Positions 7,601 through 17,435 of a stretch of 64,000 bases of DNA are shown here, piece by piece. The stretch is taken from assembly GCA_947381415.1 (NCBI GenBank), contig CANCVB010000008.1, positions 1 through 64,000 of the forward strand, read 5' to 3'. Both the position numbers and the translations under genes were made by a program. The stretch is from Burkholderiales bacterium. Its GTDB lineage: Bacteria > Pseudomonadota > Gammaproteobacteria > Burkholderiales > Burkholderiaceae_C. The notes under the pieces were generated by a model. It saw nothing but the letters and a program-made list of their open reading frames with translations. It did not search any database and was not told the DNA's origin. Numbering within the stretch: position 1 is the stretch's first letter; the number at the start of each line of letters is the position of its first letter.

Positions 7601-8551
7601 ATGTCACTTGGAAAACTTGAGCGTGTTGAGTTGCGTACAGTTTGGAATAACGAAGCAACTGACTTTACTCCTTGGCTTGCTAAACCTGAAAACTTAGAGG
7701 CATTAAGTGAAACTTTGGGTATGGATTTAGAAAGCACAGGAACTGAACAAAGTGTTGGTGCTTTTCGTGCTGATATGTTGTGCACTGATGCATTTAGCGG
7801 AAATTCTGTTCTTATTGAAAACCAACTTGAGAAGACTAATCATAGTCATTTAGGACAAATTCTTACCTACTCTGCTGGGCTTAATGTTAAGACTGTGATT
7901 TGGATTGCCTCGCGTTTTACGGATGAGCATAGGGCGGCGTTAGATTTCTTAAATGAGATTACTGAGGAGGGTGTAAGTTTCTTTGGACTTGAAGTTGAGC
8001 TTTGGAAAATTGGAAATAGTGCTCCAGCACCTAAGTTCAATATTGTTTCTCGTCCCAATACTTGGACTAAGAATGTTCGTGAAAGTACGCATCAGACTGG
8101 CGAGCTTACACAAGTTAAGAAGCAACAACTCGCTTATTGGACAGCTTTTAAGGAGTTTATGGATTCTAAAAAGAGTCCTGTTAAGTGTAACAATGGTTCA
8201 CCTCAGCATTGGGTGAATATGAGTATAGGTAAGAGTGGATTTTGGCTTACGGCAAGGGTTAACAGTCTTAAGTCAGTTATTTCAGCTGATTTCCGTTTTA
8301 AGACTCTTTCGTCTAAAGCTCTTTATCAATTGTTTTATTCCGATAAGGAAGCCATTGAGAATGAATTTGGTGGAGCACTTGAGTGGAATGAACTGCCTGA
8401 TGGTAAGGAATCATATGTCACAGTAACGAAAGAAAAAGCTGACTTTCGTAATGAGAATGATTGGAATACCCAATTTATGTGGCTTTCTGAGAGACTTGAA
8501 AAGTTGGATTCTGTATTCCGTAAGCGTGTTCGTAAAGTTGACGTTGAGTAG
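7601..8551 (+). CDS. DUF4268-family PD-(D/E)XK nuclease-like protein
   Basis: The start is ATG at 7601, five bases after the stop of the upstream nuclease; an upstream in-frame TTG overlaps that stop. The 316-residue protein matches the DUF4268 family. The N-terminal half carries a PD-(D/E)XK-like core: FRADML with Asp58, VLIENQLE with Glu73 and Gln75, then HLGQILTY. WIASRFTDEHRAALDFLNE follows. The C-terminal half (about 170-316) is a separate domain with GFWLTARVNS. Members are often found in defence islands and near restriction-modification genes, but the biochemical role is not firmly known. Base composition is less extreme than in the preceding four genes, so it may have a different history. 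Confidence 0.75.
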   Translation: MSLGKLERVELRTVWNNEATDFTPWLAKPENLEALSETLGMDLESTGTEQSVGAFRADMLCTDAFSGNSVLIENQLEKTNHSHLGQILTYSAGLNVKTVIWIASRFTDEHRAALDFLNEITEEGVSFFGLEVELWKIGNSAPAPKFNIVSRPNTWTKNVRESTHQTGELTQVKKQQLAYWTAFKEFMDSKKSPVKCNNGSPQHWVNMSIGKSGFWLTARVNSLKSVISADFRFKTLSSKALYQLFYSDKEAIENEFGGALEWNELPDGKESYVTVTKEKADFRNENDWNTQFMWLSERLEKLDSVFRKRVRKVDVE

Positions 8552-8760
8552 GTGTGTTTTTGTAATCTATTTTTTTTGCAACCTGTGTAACAGCGTTAAA
8601 ATTAAGTGTTGAAAACGAATAGGATTTTGCTTTGTTAAAAACAGTCCCAACTCAGTCAAGTTACACAAAAGTTACACGCACTTGTTTTGGTGGCTGTAAC
8701 CATATGATTTATATATGTTTTTTAACCGAGTAACTATTGAGTGGGAATAGCGCGTCTTAC
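8552..8760. other. Island/chromosome junction region
   Basis: This gap separates the AT-rich island from the sugar operon; the flanking genes converge. It holds no gene that I can support. AGTTACAC occurs twice at 8659-8666 and 8670-8677, and its complement core GTGTAAC at 8585-8591. GTGTAAC also occurs at 348-354 near the left side. These are short and not proof of attachment sites. No tRNA gene is visible. Confidence 0.45.
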
Positions 8761-10338
8761 TCAAGCAGGTTTTTCCATTTGCTTGGCCAAGGTTTTGCCC
8801 AATTCCACCCCCCATTGGTCATACGCATGAATGTCCCATATAGCGGCTTGGTAAAACACCTTGTGTTCGTAAAGTGCCATGAGCGCGCCTAAACTGCGCG
8901 GCGTGATGGCCTCTAACCACAAGGTGGTGGACGGTTTGTTACCCGCGTAGCTGCGGTGAGGGGCAAGTTGCTTGGCCTCTTGGGGTGACAGGCCTTGTTC
9001 CAAAAGCAAGACTTCGGTTTCTTGCTCGGTTCTGCCCAGAGCCAAGGCTTGGGCTTGCGCCTGCATGTTCAGAATCACCACCCGGTGGTGCTCTGCCGCC
9101 AAGGGCAATGGAGTGGTTTCGGTTGTTACCCCAATGAAATCGGTAGGTACAAGGTGTGTACCTTGGTGAATCATTTGAAAGTAGGCGTGTTGGCCATCGA
9201 TACCCAAACCGCCCCATACCACCGGTGAAGTTTCTAGCTTTACTGCAGAGCCATCTTTGTAAGTCGACTTGCCATTGGACTCCATGTCCATTTGTTGCAA
9301 ATACGGCACCAACATACCCAAACATGACGGGTAGGGGGCGATATGCAGTGACTCCGCGCCCAAACCATTGCGGTTCCAAATACCCAGCAAAGCCATGAGC
9401 AATGGCATGTTGTTCGTGGGTGCTGCGCTTTGGACATGTGCATCCATGTCAGCTGCACCTTGCAACATCTCTTTGAAGGCCTTGGCGCCAATGGCGATGA
9501 CCAGTGGCAGACCGATCGCAGACCAAATCGAATAACGTCCGCCCACCCAATCCCACAATTCAAAGACATGGGCGGCATCAAAACCTTGCGCCAAAGCCAA
9601 CGGGGCTTTGGCTGTCACCGCCATTAAATGACGGGCTAACAAATCATTGGGACACCCTCCATCGGTGAGCCAGCGCTTTGCCGAGGCTGCAAGTGTGAGG
9701 GTTTCTTGGGTGGTGAAGGTTTTGCTTTGCACCACAAAGGCACTGGTTGCAGGGTTTAGGTCTTGCAAGGTTTGTTGCAAGCTCCATGCATCAACATTAG
9801 ATACAAAATGCACACCGACAGGGGATTGACCCGCTGTTCGCAGCGCTTGCGTGGCCATGCGCGGCCCAAGATCAGAGCCACCAATGCCAATGTTCACCAC
9901 ATCGGTGATGGCCAAGTTGCTAAAGCCGAGGCATGTGCCAGCGCGCATTTTTTCAGCGAAATCACAAACCTTGTCTAACTGGGTTTTTACTTGCAAAGAA
10001 ACCGCTTGTCCCCATGGTGGGTTGCTTAGTTCACTGCCGCGCAAAGCCACGTGCAGCACGCTGCGCTGCTCGGTGCTGTTAATGGTTTGTGCATGGAACA
10101 TGGCGTGCAGTTGAAGCTCTACCTGACGCTCTTTGGCCAAGGCTTGTAAGGCATTGAGCACCTGTTCATTGACCCGTTGGTGGGTGTAGTCCATGTGAAT
10201 GCCACAGGCATTCACATGCAGCGATGTGCTGCGAGAGGTATCGGCCAGCAGTTCACGCAATGTGGGTAAGTGCGCTTGTGCCATTTGTTGCAAGGCTTGC
10301 CAAGCGGGACTGAGGTGGACCGGCGTTTGTGTCGTCAT
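8761..10338 (-). CDS. pgi: Glucose-6-phosphate isomerase
   Basis: The enzyme interconverts glucose-6-phosphate and fructose-6-phosphate in the cytoplasm. The 525-residue protein has VNIGIGGSDLGPR for phosphate binding, SKTFTTQETL, GGRYSIWSAIGLP, the MESNGKS motif with the catalytic Glu, MIHQGTH with the catalytic His, and GVELGK near the C-terminus with the active-site Lys. Length is in the range of bacterial enzymes (about 520-550). It is the last gene of the leftward sugar operon, 19 bases after eda. There it would feed fructose-6-phosphate from the linked fructokinase back to glucose-6-phosphate for Zwf and the ED route. Confidence 0.95.
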   Translation of the reverse strand: MTTQTPVHLSPAWQALQQMAQAHLPTLRELLADTSRSTSLHVNACGIHMDYTHQRVNEQVLNALQALAKERQVELQLHAMFHAQTINSTEQRSVLHVALRGSELSNPPWGQAVSLQVKTQLDKVCDFAEKMRAGTCLGFSNLAITDVVNIGIGGSDLGPRMATQALRTAGQSPVGVHFVSNVDAWSLQQTLQDLNPATSAFVVQSKTFTTQETLTLAASAKRWLTDGGCPNDLLARHLMAVTAKAPLALAQGFDAAHVFELWDWVGGRYSIWSAIGLPLVIAIGAKAFKEMLQGAADMDAHVQSAAPTNNMPLLMALLGIWNRNGLGAESLHIAPYPSCLGMLVPYLQQMDMESNGKSTYKDGSAVKLETSPVVWGGLGIDGQHAYFQMIHQGTHLVPTDFIGVTTETTPLPLAAEHHRVVILNMQAQAQALALGRTEQETEVLLLEQGLSPQEAKQLAPHRSYAGNKPSTTLWLEAITPRSLGALMALYEHKVFYQAAIWDIHAYDQWGVELGKTLAKQMEKPA

Positions 10339-10357
10339 AGGCTTGATTGTCCTGAAT

Positions 10358-11005
10358 TTAAAAAGGCGTCACTGATTGGGCAATATCAGTCGCCTGACGG
10401 GCCAGTGCCGTGATGCGAGACCATTGACCTTGCTCTATCAGTGTTAACGGTGTGATCCACGAACCGCCCACCATCGCCACATTGGGAAGGTTCAGATACT
10501 CTGCCATGTTGTCCAAGCCGATGCCTCCCGTAGGACAAAACCGCATACCAGCCAGTGGGCCGGCAAGTGCTTTGAGCATGCCCACCCCACCTGCTTGGGC
10601 GGCAGGAAAGAGTTTCAACAGTTCAAACCCGTGTTCACGTGCGGCCAGCACTTCCGATGGCGTCATCACACCCGGCACGAATGCCATGTCACAAGCTTGG
10701 GCCGCCTCCATCACACGGAGTGTCATGCCAGGTGACAATGCAAATGCGGCGCCCGCATCTTTGACCTGTTGTACTTCATGGGGGTGTGTGACAGTACCCG
10801 CACCCACGACCATCTGAGGCACATGCTTGGCCACTTCAGCCATGGCCGCCAGTCCTGCAACGTGACGCAAGGTGATTTCCATCACATCGATGCCGCCTTC
10901 CAACAGCGCATGGGCCAATGGCACAGCTTGCGTGGCATCGGAGACCACAATGACAGGGACCACGCGAGATTGAAAACGCGGCATGGGTGTGCGCATGGGG
11001 CTCAT
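10358..11005 (-). CDS. eda: KDPG (2-dehydro-3-deoxyphosphogluconate) aldolase
   Basis: This 215-residue class I aldolase cleaves KDPG into pyruvate and glyceraldehyde-3-phosphate, the last step of the ED pathway. Visible family motifs are MEITLRHVAG with the catalytic Glu region, VGAGTVTHP, the Schiff-base Lys in FELLKLFPA, and CPTGGIGLDN with VGGSWITP for phosphate binding. The ATG at 11005 lies one base after the edd stop and has AAGGA six bases upstream, so the two are translationally coupled. Length is typical (about 205-215). No anomaly was seen. Confidence 0.95.
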   Translation of the reverse strand: MSPMRTPMPRFQSRVVPVIVVSDATQAVPLAHALLEGGIDVMEITLRHVAGLAAMAEVAKHVPQMVVGAGTVTHPHEVQQVKDAGAAFALSPGMTLRVMEAAQACDMAFVPGVMTPSEVLAAREHGFELLKLFPAAQAGGVGMLKALAGPLAGMRFCPTGGIGLDNMAEYLNLPNVAMVGGSWITPLTLIEQGQWSRITALARQATDIAQSVTPF

Positions 11006-11006
11006 G

Positions 11007-12827
11007 TCATTCCTTGAACAGGGTACAGGCGCCGGTTTCGGCGGTAGATGCGTTGTCTCGCATCAATGAAAACAGTCCTTGACCGCTGGCGAATTGTCGC
11101 GCGCCGGGCGCATGAATGGGTGGTTTTCTTGCGGCCATTTCAGCTGCATCAACCTCGGTACGCAAGACACCTGTGGTGCAATCGAGCACCAACATGTCAC
11201 CGTCTTGTACTTTTCCAATCTCGCCTCCTGCCAAGGCTTCAGGACTCAGGTGAATGGCTGCCGGCACTTTGCCCGATGCGCCAGACATGCGACCATCGGT
11301 GACCAAGGCCACCTTCCAACCTTTGTCTTGCAACACCCCTAAGAGCGGGGTGAGTTTGTGCAACTCCGGCATGCCATTGGCTTGCGGGCCTTGGAAACGC
11401 ACGACGGCAATAAAGTCTTTTTCCAGCATGCCATTTTTGTGCAAAGCAATCAATTCGCTTTGGTCGTGCACCACCACCGCGGGTGCACGAACGATTTGGT
11501 GGTCAGCCTTGACCGCAGAAATTTTTACAACGGCACGGCCTAAATTACCTTGCAGCAAACGCAAACCCCCATGCGGGCTGAAGGCTTGGGAAACAGGACG
11601 CAGAACAGCCAAATCACCAGAGACAGAAGGGGATGCCCGCCAAGCCAACTTGCCATTGTTCAACCAAGGCTCCACAGCATAGCGGTGCAAGCCTTGTCCC
11701 ATGATGGTGTTGACATCCTCGTGCAACAAACCCGCTGCTAACAACTCGGCGATCAAAAATGACACGCCACCAGCCGCATGGAAATGGTTGACGTCGGCGC
11801 TTCCGTTAGGGTAGACACGTGCCAACAAAGGGACGCAGGATGACAGGTCTGCAAAGTCATCCCAATTCACAAGATGACCTGCAGCACGTGCCATGGCAAT
11901 CAAATGCAAAGTGTGGTTGGTAGAGCCGCCCGTGGCCAACAATCCGACGATCCCATTCACCAGCACCTCTGCAGTGATTTGGTAACCCATGCCGCTATGG
12001 GCTTGGGTGCTCAATGCCAACGCTCGTTCCATGGCTGCAATGCTCAAGGCTTCGCGCAACGGCGTGCCTGGATTGACAAAGGATGACCCAGGCAAATGCA
12101 ACCCCATGATTTCCATGAGCATTTGGTTGGAATTGGCTGTGCCATAAAACGTGCACGTACCGGCGCTGTGGTAGGCCGCTTGCTCGGCTTCAAGCAATGT
12201 CTCGCGACTGACCAAGCCTTGCGCATACTGTTGGCGTACCTGTGATTTTTCATCGTTGGATAAACCCGATGTCATGGGGCCAGCAGGTACAAACACGGCT
12301 GGCAAATGGCCAAACTGCAATGCGCCGATAAACAGGCCTGGCACGATTTTGTCGCACACGCCTAAAAACAATGCGGCATCGAACACGTTGTGCGACAAGC
12401 CCACGGCGGTGGCCATGGCAATCACATCCCGAGAAAACAAGGACAAGCCCATGCCATCTTCGCCTTGTGTGATGCCATCGCACATGGCAGGCACGCCCCC
12501 CGCGACTTGGGCGGTGGCACCCTTGGCGCGTGCAGCATCCCGCAGAAGCGAGGGATAGTGCTCGTAGGGTTGGTGGGCCGATAACATGTCGTTGTAGGCT
12601 GTGATGATGCCGATGTTGGGTTGACGTTCTTGCCTGAGCACCAATTTGTCGTTGCTAGGCATGGCGGCATAGGCATGCGCTGCGTTGGCACATCCCATGC
12701 CACCTCGGTAGGGGCCAGGTTTGTGCGCCGCATCTAACATCGCTAAATAATGGCGGCGAGAAAGTTCGCTGCGCTGGACTATGCGTTGGGTGACCTCGGC
12801 GACAACAGGGTGCATGGCAATGCTCAT
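11007..12827 (-). CDS. edd: 6-Phosphogluconate dehydratase
   Basis: The enzyme dehydrates 6-phosphogluconate to KDPG using an iron-sulfur cluster. The start at 12827 forms an ATGA overlap with the pgl stop, giving 606 residues, the usual size. IlvD/Edd-family features include [13 protein letters not shown] and [11 protein letters not shown] with cluster cysteines, [13 protein letters not shown], and [16 protein letters not shown] near the C-terminus. It sits between pgl and eda in pathway order. A longer in-frame start at 12839 exists but would overlap pgl more and lacks a reason to be preferred. Confidence 0.95.
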   Translation of the reverse strand: MSIAMHPVVAEVTQRIVQRSELSRRHYLAMLDAAHKPGPYRGGMGCANAAHAYAAMPSNDKLVLRQERQPNIGIITAYNDMLSAHQPYEHYPSLLRDAARAKGATAQVAGGVPAMCDGITQGEDGMGLSLFSRDVIAMATAVGLSHNVFDAALFLGVCDKIVPGLFIGALQFGHLPAVFVPAGPMTSGLSNDEKSQVRQQYAQGLVSRETLLEAEQAAYHSAGTCTFYGTANSNQMLMEIMGLHLPGSSFVNPGTPLREALSIAAMERALALSTQAHSGMGYQITAEVLVNGIVGLLATGGSTNHTLHLIAMARAAGHLVNWDDFADLSSCVPLLARVYPNGSADVNHFHAAGGVSFLIAELLAAGLLHEDVNTIMGQGLHRYAVEPWLNNGKLAWRASPSVSGDLAVLRPVSQAFSPHGGLRLLQGNLGRAVVKISAVKADHQIVRAPAVVVHDQSELIALHKNGMLEKDFIAVVRFQGPQANGMPELHKLTPLLGVLQDKGWKVALVTDGRMSGASGKVPAAIHLSPEALAGGEIGKVQDGDMLVLDCTTGVLRTEVDAAEMAARKPPIHAPGARQFASGQGLFSLMRDNASTAETGACTLFKE

Positions 12828-13522
12828 GGGGTGGTCCAAATCTCAACAGGGGTGGTGTGTTGGCTCAACACAAAGGAGACTGGCCAGCGCGGATTTGGCG
12901 CTTGCTGGGCTTCTTGCAGGACGGCGAGTTTGGCTGAGCCTTGAACGGACAAGATAATTTGTCGGGCATTGAGCAGGTTCGCCAAGGTTTGCGAAATACG
13001 CGGGTAGGGGGCTTCCAGTGGCGCCGGATTCAAATGCATCAACTGGCAGCTTAAACGGTTGTCCAGGTTCAATGCCTGTCTCAGTTCAGTGGCCTGGCTG
13101 AACAAAGATGCGGTGTGGCCGTCCACGCCCATACCCAGCACCACCACATCGCAACGACCCAGGGCAGACAAAGCCAGATGGGCTTGATCGGCCAACAGAT
13201 TCAATTGCAAAGGGTCAATAGCCAAGGCATCGATCAGGGGAACCCACTGCGCTTGCGCAGCCAAACCTTGCAGCAAATGTGCGCTGACCAAAGAGGCGTT
13301 GCTGTGGGCATGACCCCTTGGAACGCAGCGCTCATCAGCCAAGGTAATACTGACTTTGTCCCACGGCAGCGGCAAATCACGCAATGCATGAAACATCGGC
13401 ACAGGTGACTTGCCACCCGAGACACACAGGACAGCACGGCCACGTTCTTGGATGGCTTTGTCCAGCAATTTCGCAATGCGCTGCGCCAATTCTGTGGCAG
13501 ACCCTTCAATGCGCGGGTTCAT
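12824..13522 (-). CDS. pgl: 6-Phosphogluconolactonase
   Basis: The enzyme hydrolyses 6-phosphogluconolactone made by Zwf. The start at 13522 overlaps the zwf stop as ATGA and gives 232 residues, the normal DevB-type length; a longer frame begins inside zwf. Motifs are [12 protein letters not shown] for phosphate binding, [12 protein letters not shown] with the Asp-Glu-Arg signature, SNASLV, and [16 protein letters not shown] with the catalytic His. The gene is in pathway order between zwf and edd. The four-base overlaps at both ends indicate tight coupling. Confidence 0.93.
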   Translation of the reverse strand: MNPRIEGSATELAQRIAKLLDKAIQERGRAVLCVSGGKSPVPMFHALRDLPLPWDKVSITLADERCVPRGHAHSNASLVSAHLLQGLAAQAQWVPLIDALAIDPLQLNLLADQAHLALSALGRCDVVVLGMGVDGHTASLFSQATELRQALNLDNRLSCQLMHLNPAPLEAPYPRISQTLANLLNARQIILSVQGSAKLAVLQEAQQAPNPRWPVSFVLSQHTTPVEIWTTP

Positions 13523-14967
13523 GCTTCCTCGAACCAACACAGGTTTTCCCGCGCCATCAGGGCGGACGAGGCGGCTGGTCCCCAACTGCCAGCCGCGTAG
13601 CCACGCGGCTTGTCATTGAGCTCACGCCAACCCGCCAAGATCGGTTCCACCCATGTCCATGCGGCTTCCAGTTCGTCACGTCGCATGAAATGGGTGAGAC
13701 GTCCTTTGATGACGTCCATCAGCAAGCGTTCATAGGCTTCAGCGCGGCGAATGTCTGAAGATGACTGTAGGTCGAGTCCCAGTTTGACGGGACTGAGGTT
13801 CATGCCAGAGCCAGGCTGTTTGACCATCATTTCCAGTTGAATCGATTCTTCCGGTTGTAATCGGATGATGAGACGGTTAGGCACGTGGTGGGCCGATGGT
13901 CCAAAAATAGAAAAAGCTTGGTCGGCGAATTCGATGATGATTTCTGATTGACGCTTTTGCATGCGCTTGCCAGTACGCAGAAAAAACGGCACGTTTCCCC
14001 AACGGGCGTTGTTGATATGCGCGCGCAATGCCACAAAGGTTTCTGTGCGGCTGTCTGCAGGCACATTGTCTTCTTGGATGTAGCTGATCGCCGGTGCGCC
14101 GTCACTTGCGCCTTCGGTGTACTGCCCGCGCACGGTGTCACGCTTGACATCTGCCAAGCGCATTTTGCGCAACGACCGAAGCACTTTGAGCTTTTCATCA
14201 CGCACATCGTCAGCATCCAGCGATATGGGCGACTCCATGGCCACAATGCACAGCAGTTGCAACAAATGGTTTTGCACCATGTCGCGCATGGCCCCAGCAC
14301 CATCGTAAAAACCTGCGCGACTGCCTACGCCTACCGTTTCGGCGACGGTGATTTGCACGCTTTTGATGAAGGGCGCACGCCACAAAGGCTCGAAGATGGC
14401 ATTGCCAAAGCGCAGCACCATCAGGTTTTGTACGGTTTCCTTGCCCAGGTAATGGTCAATGCGGTAAATCTGCTTTTCATCGAAATACTTGGCTACCTCG
14501 GTATTGATCTGCCGCGCAGAAGCCAAGTCAGTACCCAAAGGTTTTTCCAACACCACACGCGACTGCAGATCGACCAAGCCGGCTTGCGACAAGTGGGCAC
14601 AAATGCCGGTGAACAAGCTGGGAGCGGTTGCAAGGTAAAAGACCCGTAAGCAGCTTTGTGGGCACATTGCCTTGAGCGCATTGAAATCACTGGACTGCGT
14701 GACGTCGATACGCACATACAACAAGCGGCTTAAGAAGCTTTGCCAATCGGTGACATTCATGGCGCCTTGTTCGATGAAGGCAGGGGAGTGCTGGTCGATA
14801 AATTGGCGGTATTCTTCAGCAGACCAGTTTTGGCGACCAATACCGATGATGCGGGTAGCAGGGCTGAGCTTGTCGTGGGAGTGGGCCATGTACAGAGCGG
14901 GCAGCAATTTTCGAAACGACAAATCGCCAGCGCCGCCAAAAATGATGATGTCTTGCGCGTTGTTCAT
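13519..14967 (-). CDS. zwf: Glucose-6-phosphate 1-dehydrogenase
   Basis: The enzyme oxidises glucose-6-phosphate to the lactone with NAD(P). The 482-residue protein has an N-terminal Rossmann motif (IFGGAGDLSFRKLLPALY), the family active-site signature RIDHYLGKETVQN with catalytic His and Lys, and the C-terminal domain with FLRTGKRM. Where many enzymes have GASGDL, this one has GGAGDL, a common variant. ATG at 14967 immediately follows the ROK regulator stop with no spacer, so translation is probably coupled. It opens the run zwf-pgl-edd-eda-pgi. Confidence 0.95.
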   Translation of the reverse strand: MNNAQDIIIFGGAGDLSFRKLLPALYMAHSHDKLSPATRIIGIGRQNWSAEEYRQFIDQHSPAFIEQGAMNVTDWQSFLSRLLYVRIDVTQSSDFNALKAMCPQSCLRVFYLATAPSLFTGICAHLSQAGLVDLQSRVVLEKPLGTDLASARQINTEVAKYFDEKQIYRIDHYLGKETVQNLMVLRFGNAIFEPLWRAPFIKSVQITVAETVGVGSRAGFYDGAGAMRDMVQNHLLQLLCIVAMESPISLDADDVRDEKLKVLRSLRKMRLADVKRDTVRGQYTEGASDGAPAISYIQEDNVPADSRTETFVALRAHINNARWGNVPFFLRTGKRMQKRQSEIIIEFADQAFSIFGPSAHHVPNRLIIRLQPEESIQLEMMVKQPGSGMNLSPVKLGLDLQSSSDIRRAEAYERLLMDVIKGRLTHFMRRDELEAAWTWVEPILAGWRELNDKPRGYAAGSWGPAASSALMARENLCWFEEA

Positions 14968-16158
14968 TTAAGCCTCATCTTGTTTCAAAAAGATGTCTTT
15001 GTCTGGGAAAAACTGAGCATGCAAAGGCAGCAATGCGCCACCCAAGGCCCTTGCATGCCGACCGACTTTGCCAGCTAAAAGTGCTGGGGCGACCATGCCG
15101 TCAAAACGAAATTGCTGCATGGCCGCTTGGGTGTGGTCACATAAAGCTTTTAGTAGCAAGGGACTGATCGAGCCATCCAGCACCACGGCTTCAAGATCAA
15201 GCAAAGCAGCGCTGCTGGCAATGCACATGGCCAAAGCCGAACTGGCTTGCGCCAGCCATGACTGGGTCAGAGATTGGTAGTCTGCGTTCATGATGGCATC
15301 GTCTTGCACCAACAAAGGGTCAAGCTTTTTTTGCATCAAACTTTGTTCCAACTGCCAGCCCGAGGCAATTTCTAACAACTGTATGCCTCGCGAATGTGGA
15401 TTTACACCCATGGGCATGGAGCCGATGGCCCCTGCATTGCCTCGGGGACCGTTGACGATCAAGCCATCGAGTACCAAGCCTCCGCCCACAAAGGTCCCCA
15501 CAAACACATATAAAAAGCGTGAAACTTCACGGCCCGTGCCTTGCACCAATTCGGCCACGCAAGCCGCCGTGGTGTCTTTGGCAAACTCCACGGGCAAAGC
15601 GGTCATGGCTTGTACTTCAGCGATCAAGTCAATGTGTTCCCATGCGCGCATTTCCAAACTGGCCTGGGCACCCAGCACGTCGCCCCATTGGTGCATGGCC
15701 AGCGGAGCGCTCAAACCAATGCCAACACAGCGTGGCCAAGCCTCGCCCAGTTGGGCTTGCATCAGGGTCAAGGCTTCTTGGATTTTGGGCAACACCACAA
15801 CGGGGTTGGGATAGTCATAGGCATGTTCCCATTGGTGACGCAATTGGCCCAAAAAATCGGTGACCACCACTTCCAGGCTGCGCCGCCCCACTTGGATGCC
15901 AATGCTGTAAGCCCCATCGGCGTTGATAGACAGCGGAACAGAGGGTTGACCAATCTTGCCGCGAACGCGGTCTTGTTTCACCAGCAAGCCATCATCCAGC
16001 AAACGGTTCACAATGATTGAAACGGTTTGGGTTGACAGCTGGGTCAGGCGAGCAAGGTCCGCTTTGGGAATGGCACCGGCGTGACGGATGGCGCGCAATA
16101 CGGTACGCTCATTGAACTGTCGCATACCGTTGTGGTTAGAGCCACGCAGGGTTTTCAA
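14968..16158 (-). CDS. ROK-family transcriptional repressor
   Basis: The start is taken as TTG at 16158, overlapping the mutarotase stop as TTGA with AAAGGGG upstream. It gives 396 residues beginning with the family-typical TLRGSNHNGMRQFNERTV. A longer TTG start at 16179 and an ATG at 16125 are alternatives. Residues ~10-75 form a winged helix (KADLARLTQLSTQTVSIIV as recognition part). The rest is a ROK sugar-kinase fold with FVGTFVGGGLVLDG and a GNAGAIGSMPM stretch. It probably binds a sugar or sugar phosphate and represses the divergent operons from the palindromes at 17436-17466. Mlc, NagC and XylR are relatives. Confidence 0.85.
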   Translation of the reverse strand: MKTLRGSNHNGMRQFNERTVLRAIRHAGAIPKADLARLTQLSTQTVSIIVNRLLDDGLLVKQDRVRGKIGQPSVPLSINADGAYSIGIQVGRRSLEVVVTDFLGQLRHQWEHAYDYPNPVVVLPKIQEALTLMQAQLGEAWPRCVGIGLSAPLAMHQWGDVLGAQASLEMRAWEHIDLIAEVQAMTALPVEFAKDTTAACVAELVQGTGREVSRFLYVFVGTFVGGGLVLDGLIVNGPRGNAGAIGSMPMGVNPHSRGIQLLEIASGWQLEQSLMQKKLDPLLVQDDAIMNADYQSLTQSWLAQASSALAMCIASSAALLDLEAVVLDGSISPLLLKALCDHTQAAMQQFRFDGMVAPALLAGKVGRHARALGGALLPLHAQFFPDKDIFLKQDEA

Positions 16159-16595
16159 AGCAGAATCACCCCTTTGCAAAACATGGCATTGCCAAAGGCT
16201 GTGCTTTCACCGGTTTGCACAATCACACTGGCGGTTTTGATTTTTTCGTAAAACGCAAATCGTTCAACAGCTTCAACGTGTGTGTTTTTCAAACCTTGCG
16301 CCAGCAACAGGTTCACCACGCTTTGCTGCGCAGGTGTGCGGTGATCGCCAGCGCTGCCACTGACATGCATATAGGCCACTGGCTGGGCCACATCTTCCGC
16401 CAAGGGAAACACAGAAAGTACCGCTTGGCTCACGCGTTCGAGGCTCAAGCCAGGCAGGCGAACCACGGGCTTGCCATGGCTTAAGTGATCTGCGGTGAAA
16501 TTCGCATCTACCACTGCCACCCATTCGCCGTGCCCCATGGCGCACAGGTGCATCAGCAATGCGGGGGTAAGAATGGGGTCTATGCCTTTCAACAT
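16155..16595 (-). CDS. RbsD/FucU-family sugar mutarotase
   Basis: The 146-residue protein belongs to the RbsD/FucU family, which interconverts anomers or pyranose and furanose forms of sugars. Evidence is MLKGIDPILTPALL at the start, MGHGEW with the conserved His, VVDANF with the conserved Asp, and the C-terminal TGESTAFGNAMFCKGVI. The length and the GID and GHG spacing fit FucU better than RbsD. It overlaps the ATPase gene by seven bases. In this operon it would make the anomer used by the kinase or isomerase. The exact sugar cannot be read from sequence. Confidence 0.85.
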   Translation of the reverse strand: MLKGIDPILTPALLMHLCAMGHGEWVAVVDANFTADHLSHGKPVVRLPGLSLERVSQAVLSVFPLAEDVAQPVAYMHVSGSAGDHRTPAQQSVVNLLLAQGLKNTHVEAVERFAFYEKIKTASVIVQTGESTAFGNAMFCKGVILL

Positions 16596-17377
16596 GCCTC
16601 AGCAACCTCCAGCGCAAGCGTTGCTGGGTCAATCGCCCCTGTGATGAGACCGACAATTTCTTGCGGGTTGGTGTCGACTGTTCGGCGGCTGCAAATGATG
16701 CGCCCTTGCCGGAACACCCAAATGCGGTCCACCAAATCAAAGACCTGTCGCAGGTTGTGGCTGATGATGATGAGCGGCACCCCACGTTGCTTCAAACCTT
16801 TGATGATCTCTTCCACTTTGGCGGTTTCTTGCACCCCAAGTGCGGCGGTAGGTTCATCCAAGATGATGAGTTTTTTGGCAAAACCAGCTGCGCGCGCGAT
16901 GGCCACACATTGGCGTTGCCCACCCGACATACCGCGTAAGGATTCGGACATGTCCTGTATGCGAACACCTGTGGTTGCCAGCATGTCTATGGACTGATCG
17001 CGCATGGCCTTGTGGTTCAGGAATGACAAGGGGCCGAGGTTAAATCGTGTGATTTCACGACCTAAAAAAATATTGGCAGGCACATCCAAGTCCTCGGCCA
17101 AAGCCAAAGTTTGGTAAACGGTTTCAATCCCTTGTTCACGCGCGTTCAAGGGCGAGCTGAAAGACACCGTTTGGCCATTCAGTTGGATGTCACCTGCACT
17201 GGGTTGCTCAACGCCAGTAATCAATCTGACAAAAGTGCTTTTTCCAGCGCCGTTGTCACCGACGATGGCTGCGTGTTCGCCATTTTGTAAGGTAAACACC
17301 GCATCCGTCAGGGCGCGTACCCCCCCGTAATGCTTGGTTAAACCATGGATGTTGAGAACCGAATTAGGGTGTTTCAT
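16589..17377 (-). CDS. Sugar ABC transporter ATP-binding protein (FrcA-like)
   Basis: The start is ATG at 17377 (262 residues). This is a single-domain ATPase like fructose FrcA, rather than the double-length RbsA/XylG type. Walker A is GDNGAGKSTF, the signature is MSGGQRQCVAIARA, Walker B is LIILDEPTAALG, and the switch is ISHNL. It energises the permease encoded on the opposite strand (18510-19454) at the inner membrane. Its gene is divergent from the binding protein across a 171-base control region and overlaps the mutarotase gene by seven bases. Having the ATPase transcribed apart from the other two components is somewhat unusual. Confidence 0.88.
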   Translation of the reverse strand: MKHPNSVLNIHGLTKHYGGVRALTDAVFTLQNGEHAAIVGDNGAGKSTFVRLITGVEQPSAGDIQLNGQTVSFSSPLNAREQGIETVYQTLALAEDLDVPANIFLGREITRFNLGPLSFLNHKAMRDQSIDMLATTGVRIQDMSESLRGMSGGQRQCVAIARAAGFAKKLIILDEPTAALGVQETAKVEEIIKGLKQRGVPLIIISHNLRQVFDLVDRIWVFRQGRIICSRRTVDTNPQEIVGLITGAIDPATLALEVAEAC

Positions 17378-17435
17378 AGCGCTCTTGGTGTGTCTAGAGG
17401 GTGTGAGCATGCCAAAAACCGATGTTAACGGGTAT

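Noticed and set aside
348-8677. GTGTAAC/GTTACAC copies near both island sides as attachment sites
   Set aside because: The shared core is only seven bases and the flanks do not match, so chance is likely.
1-8760. tRNA gene as integration target of the island
   Set aside because: I could not find a cloverleaf or a T-loop-like motif on either side; the left boundary lies outside the window.
8939-13758. Many long open frames on the + strand and other frames opposite the pgi-zwf genes
   Set aside because: They are shadows of well-conserved genes, lack ribosome sites and give low-complexity translations.
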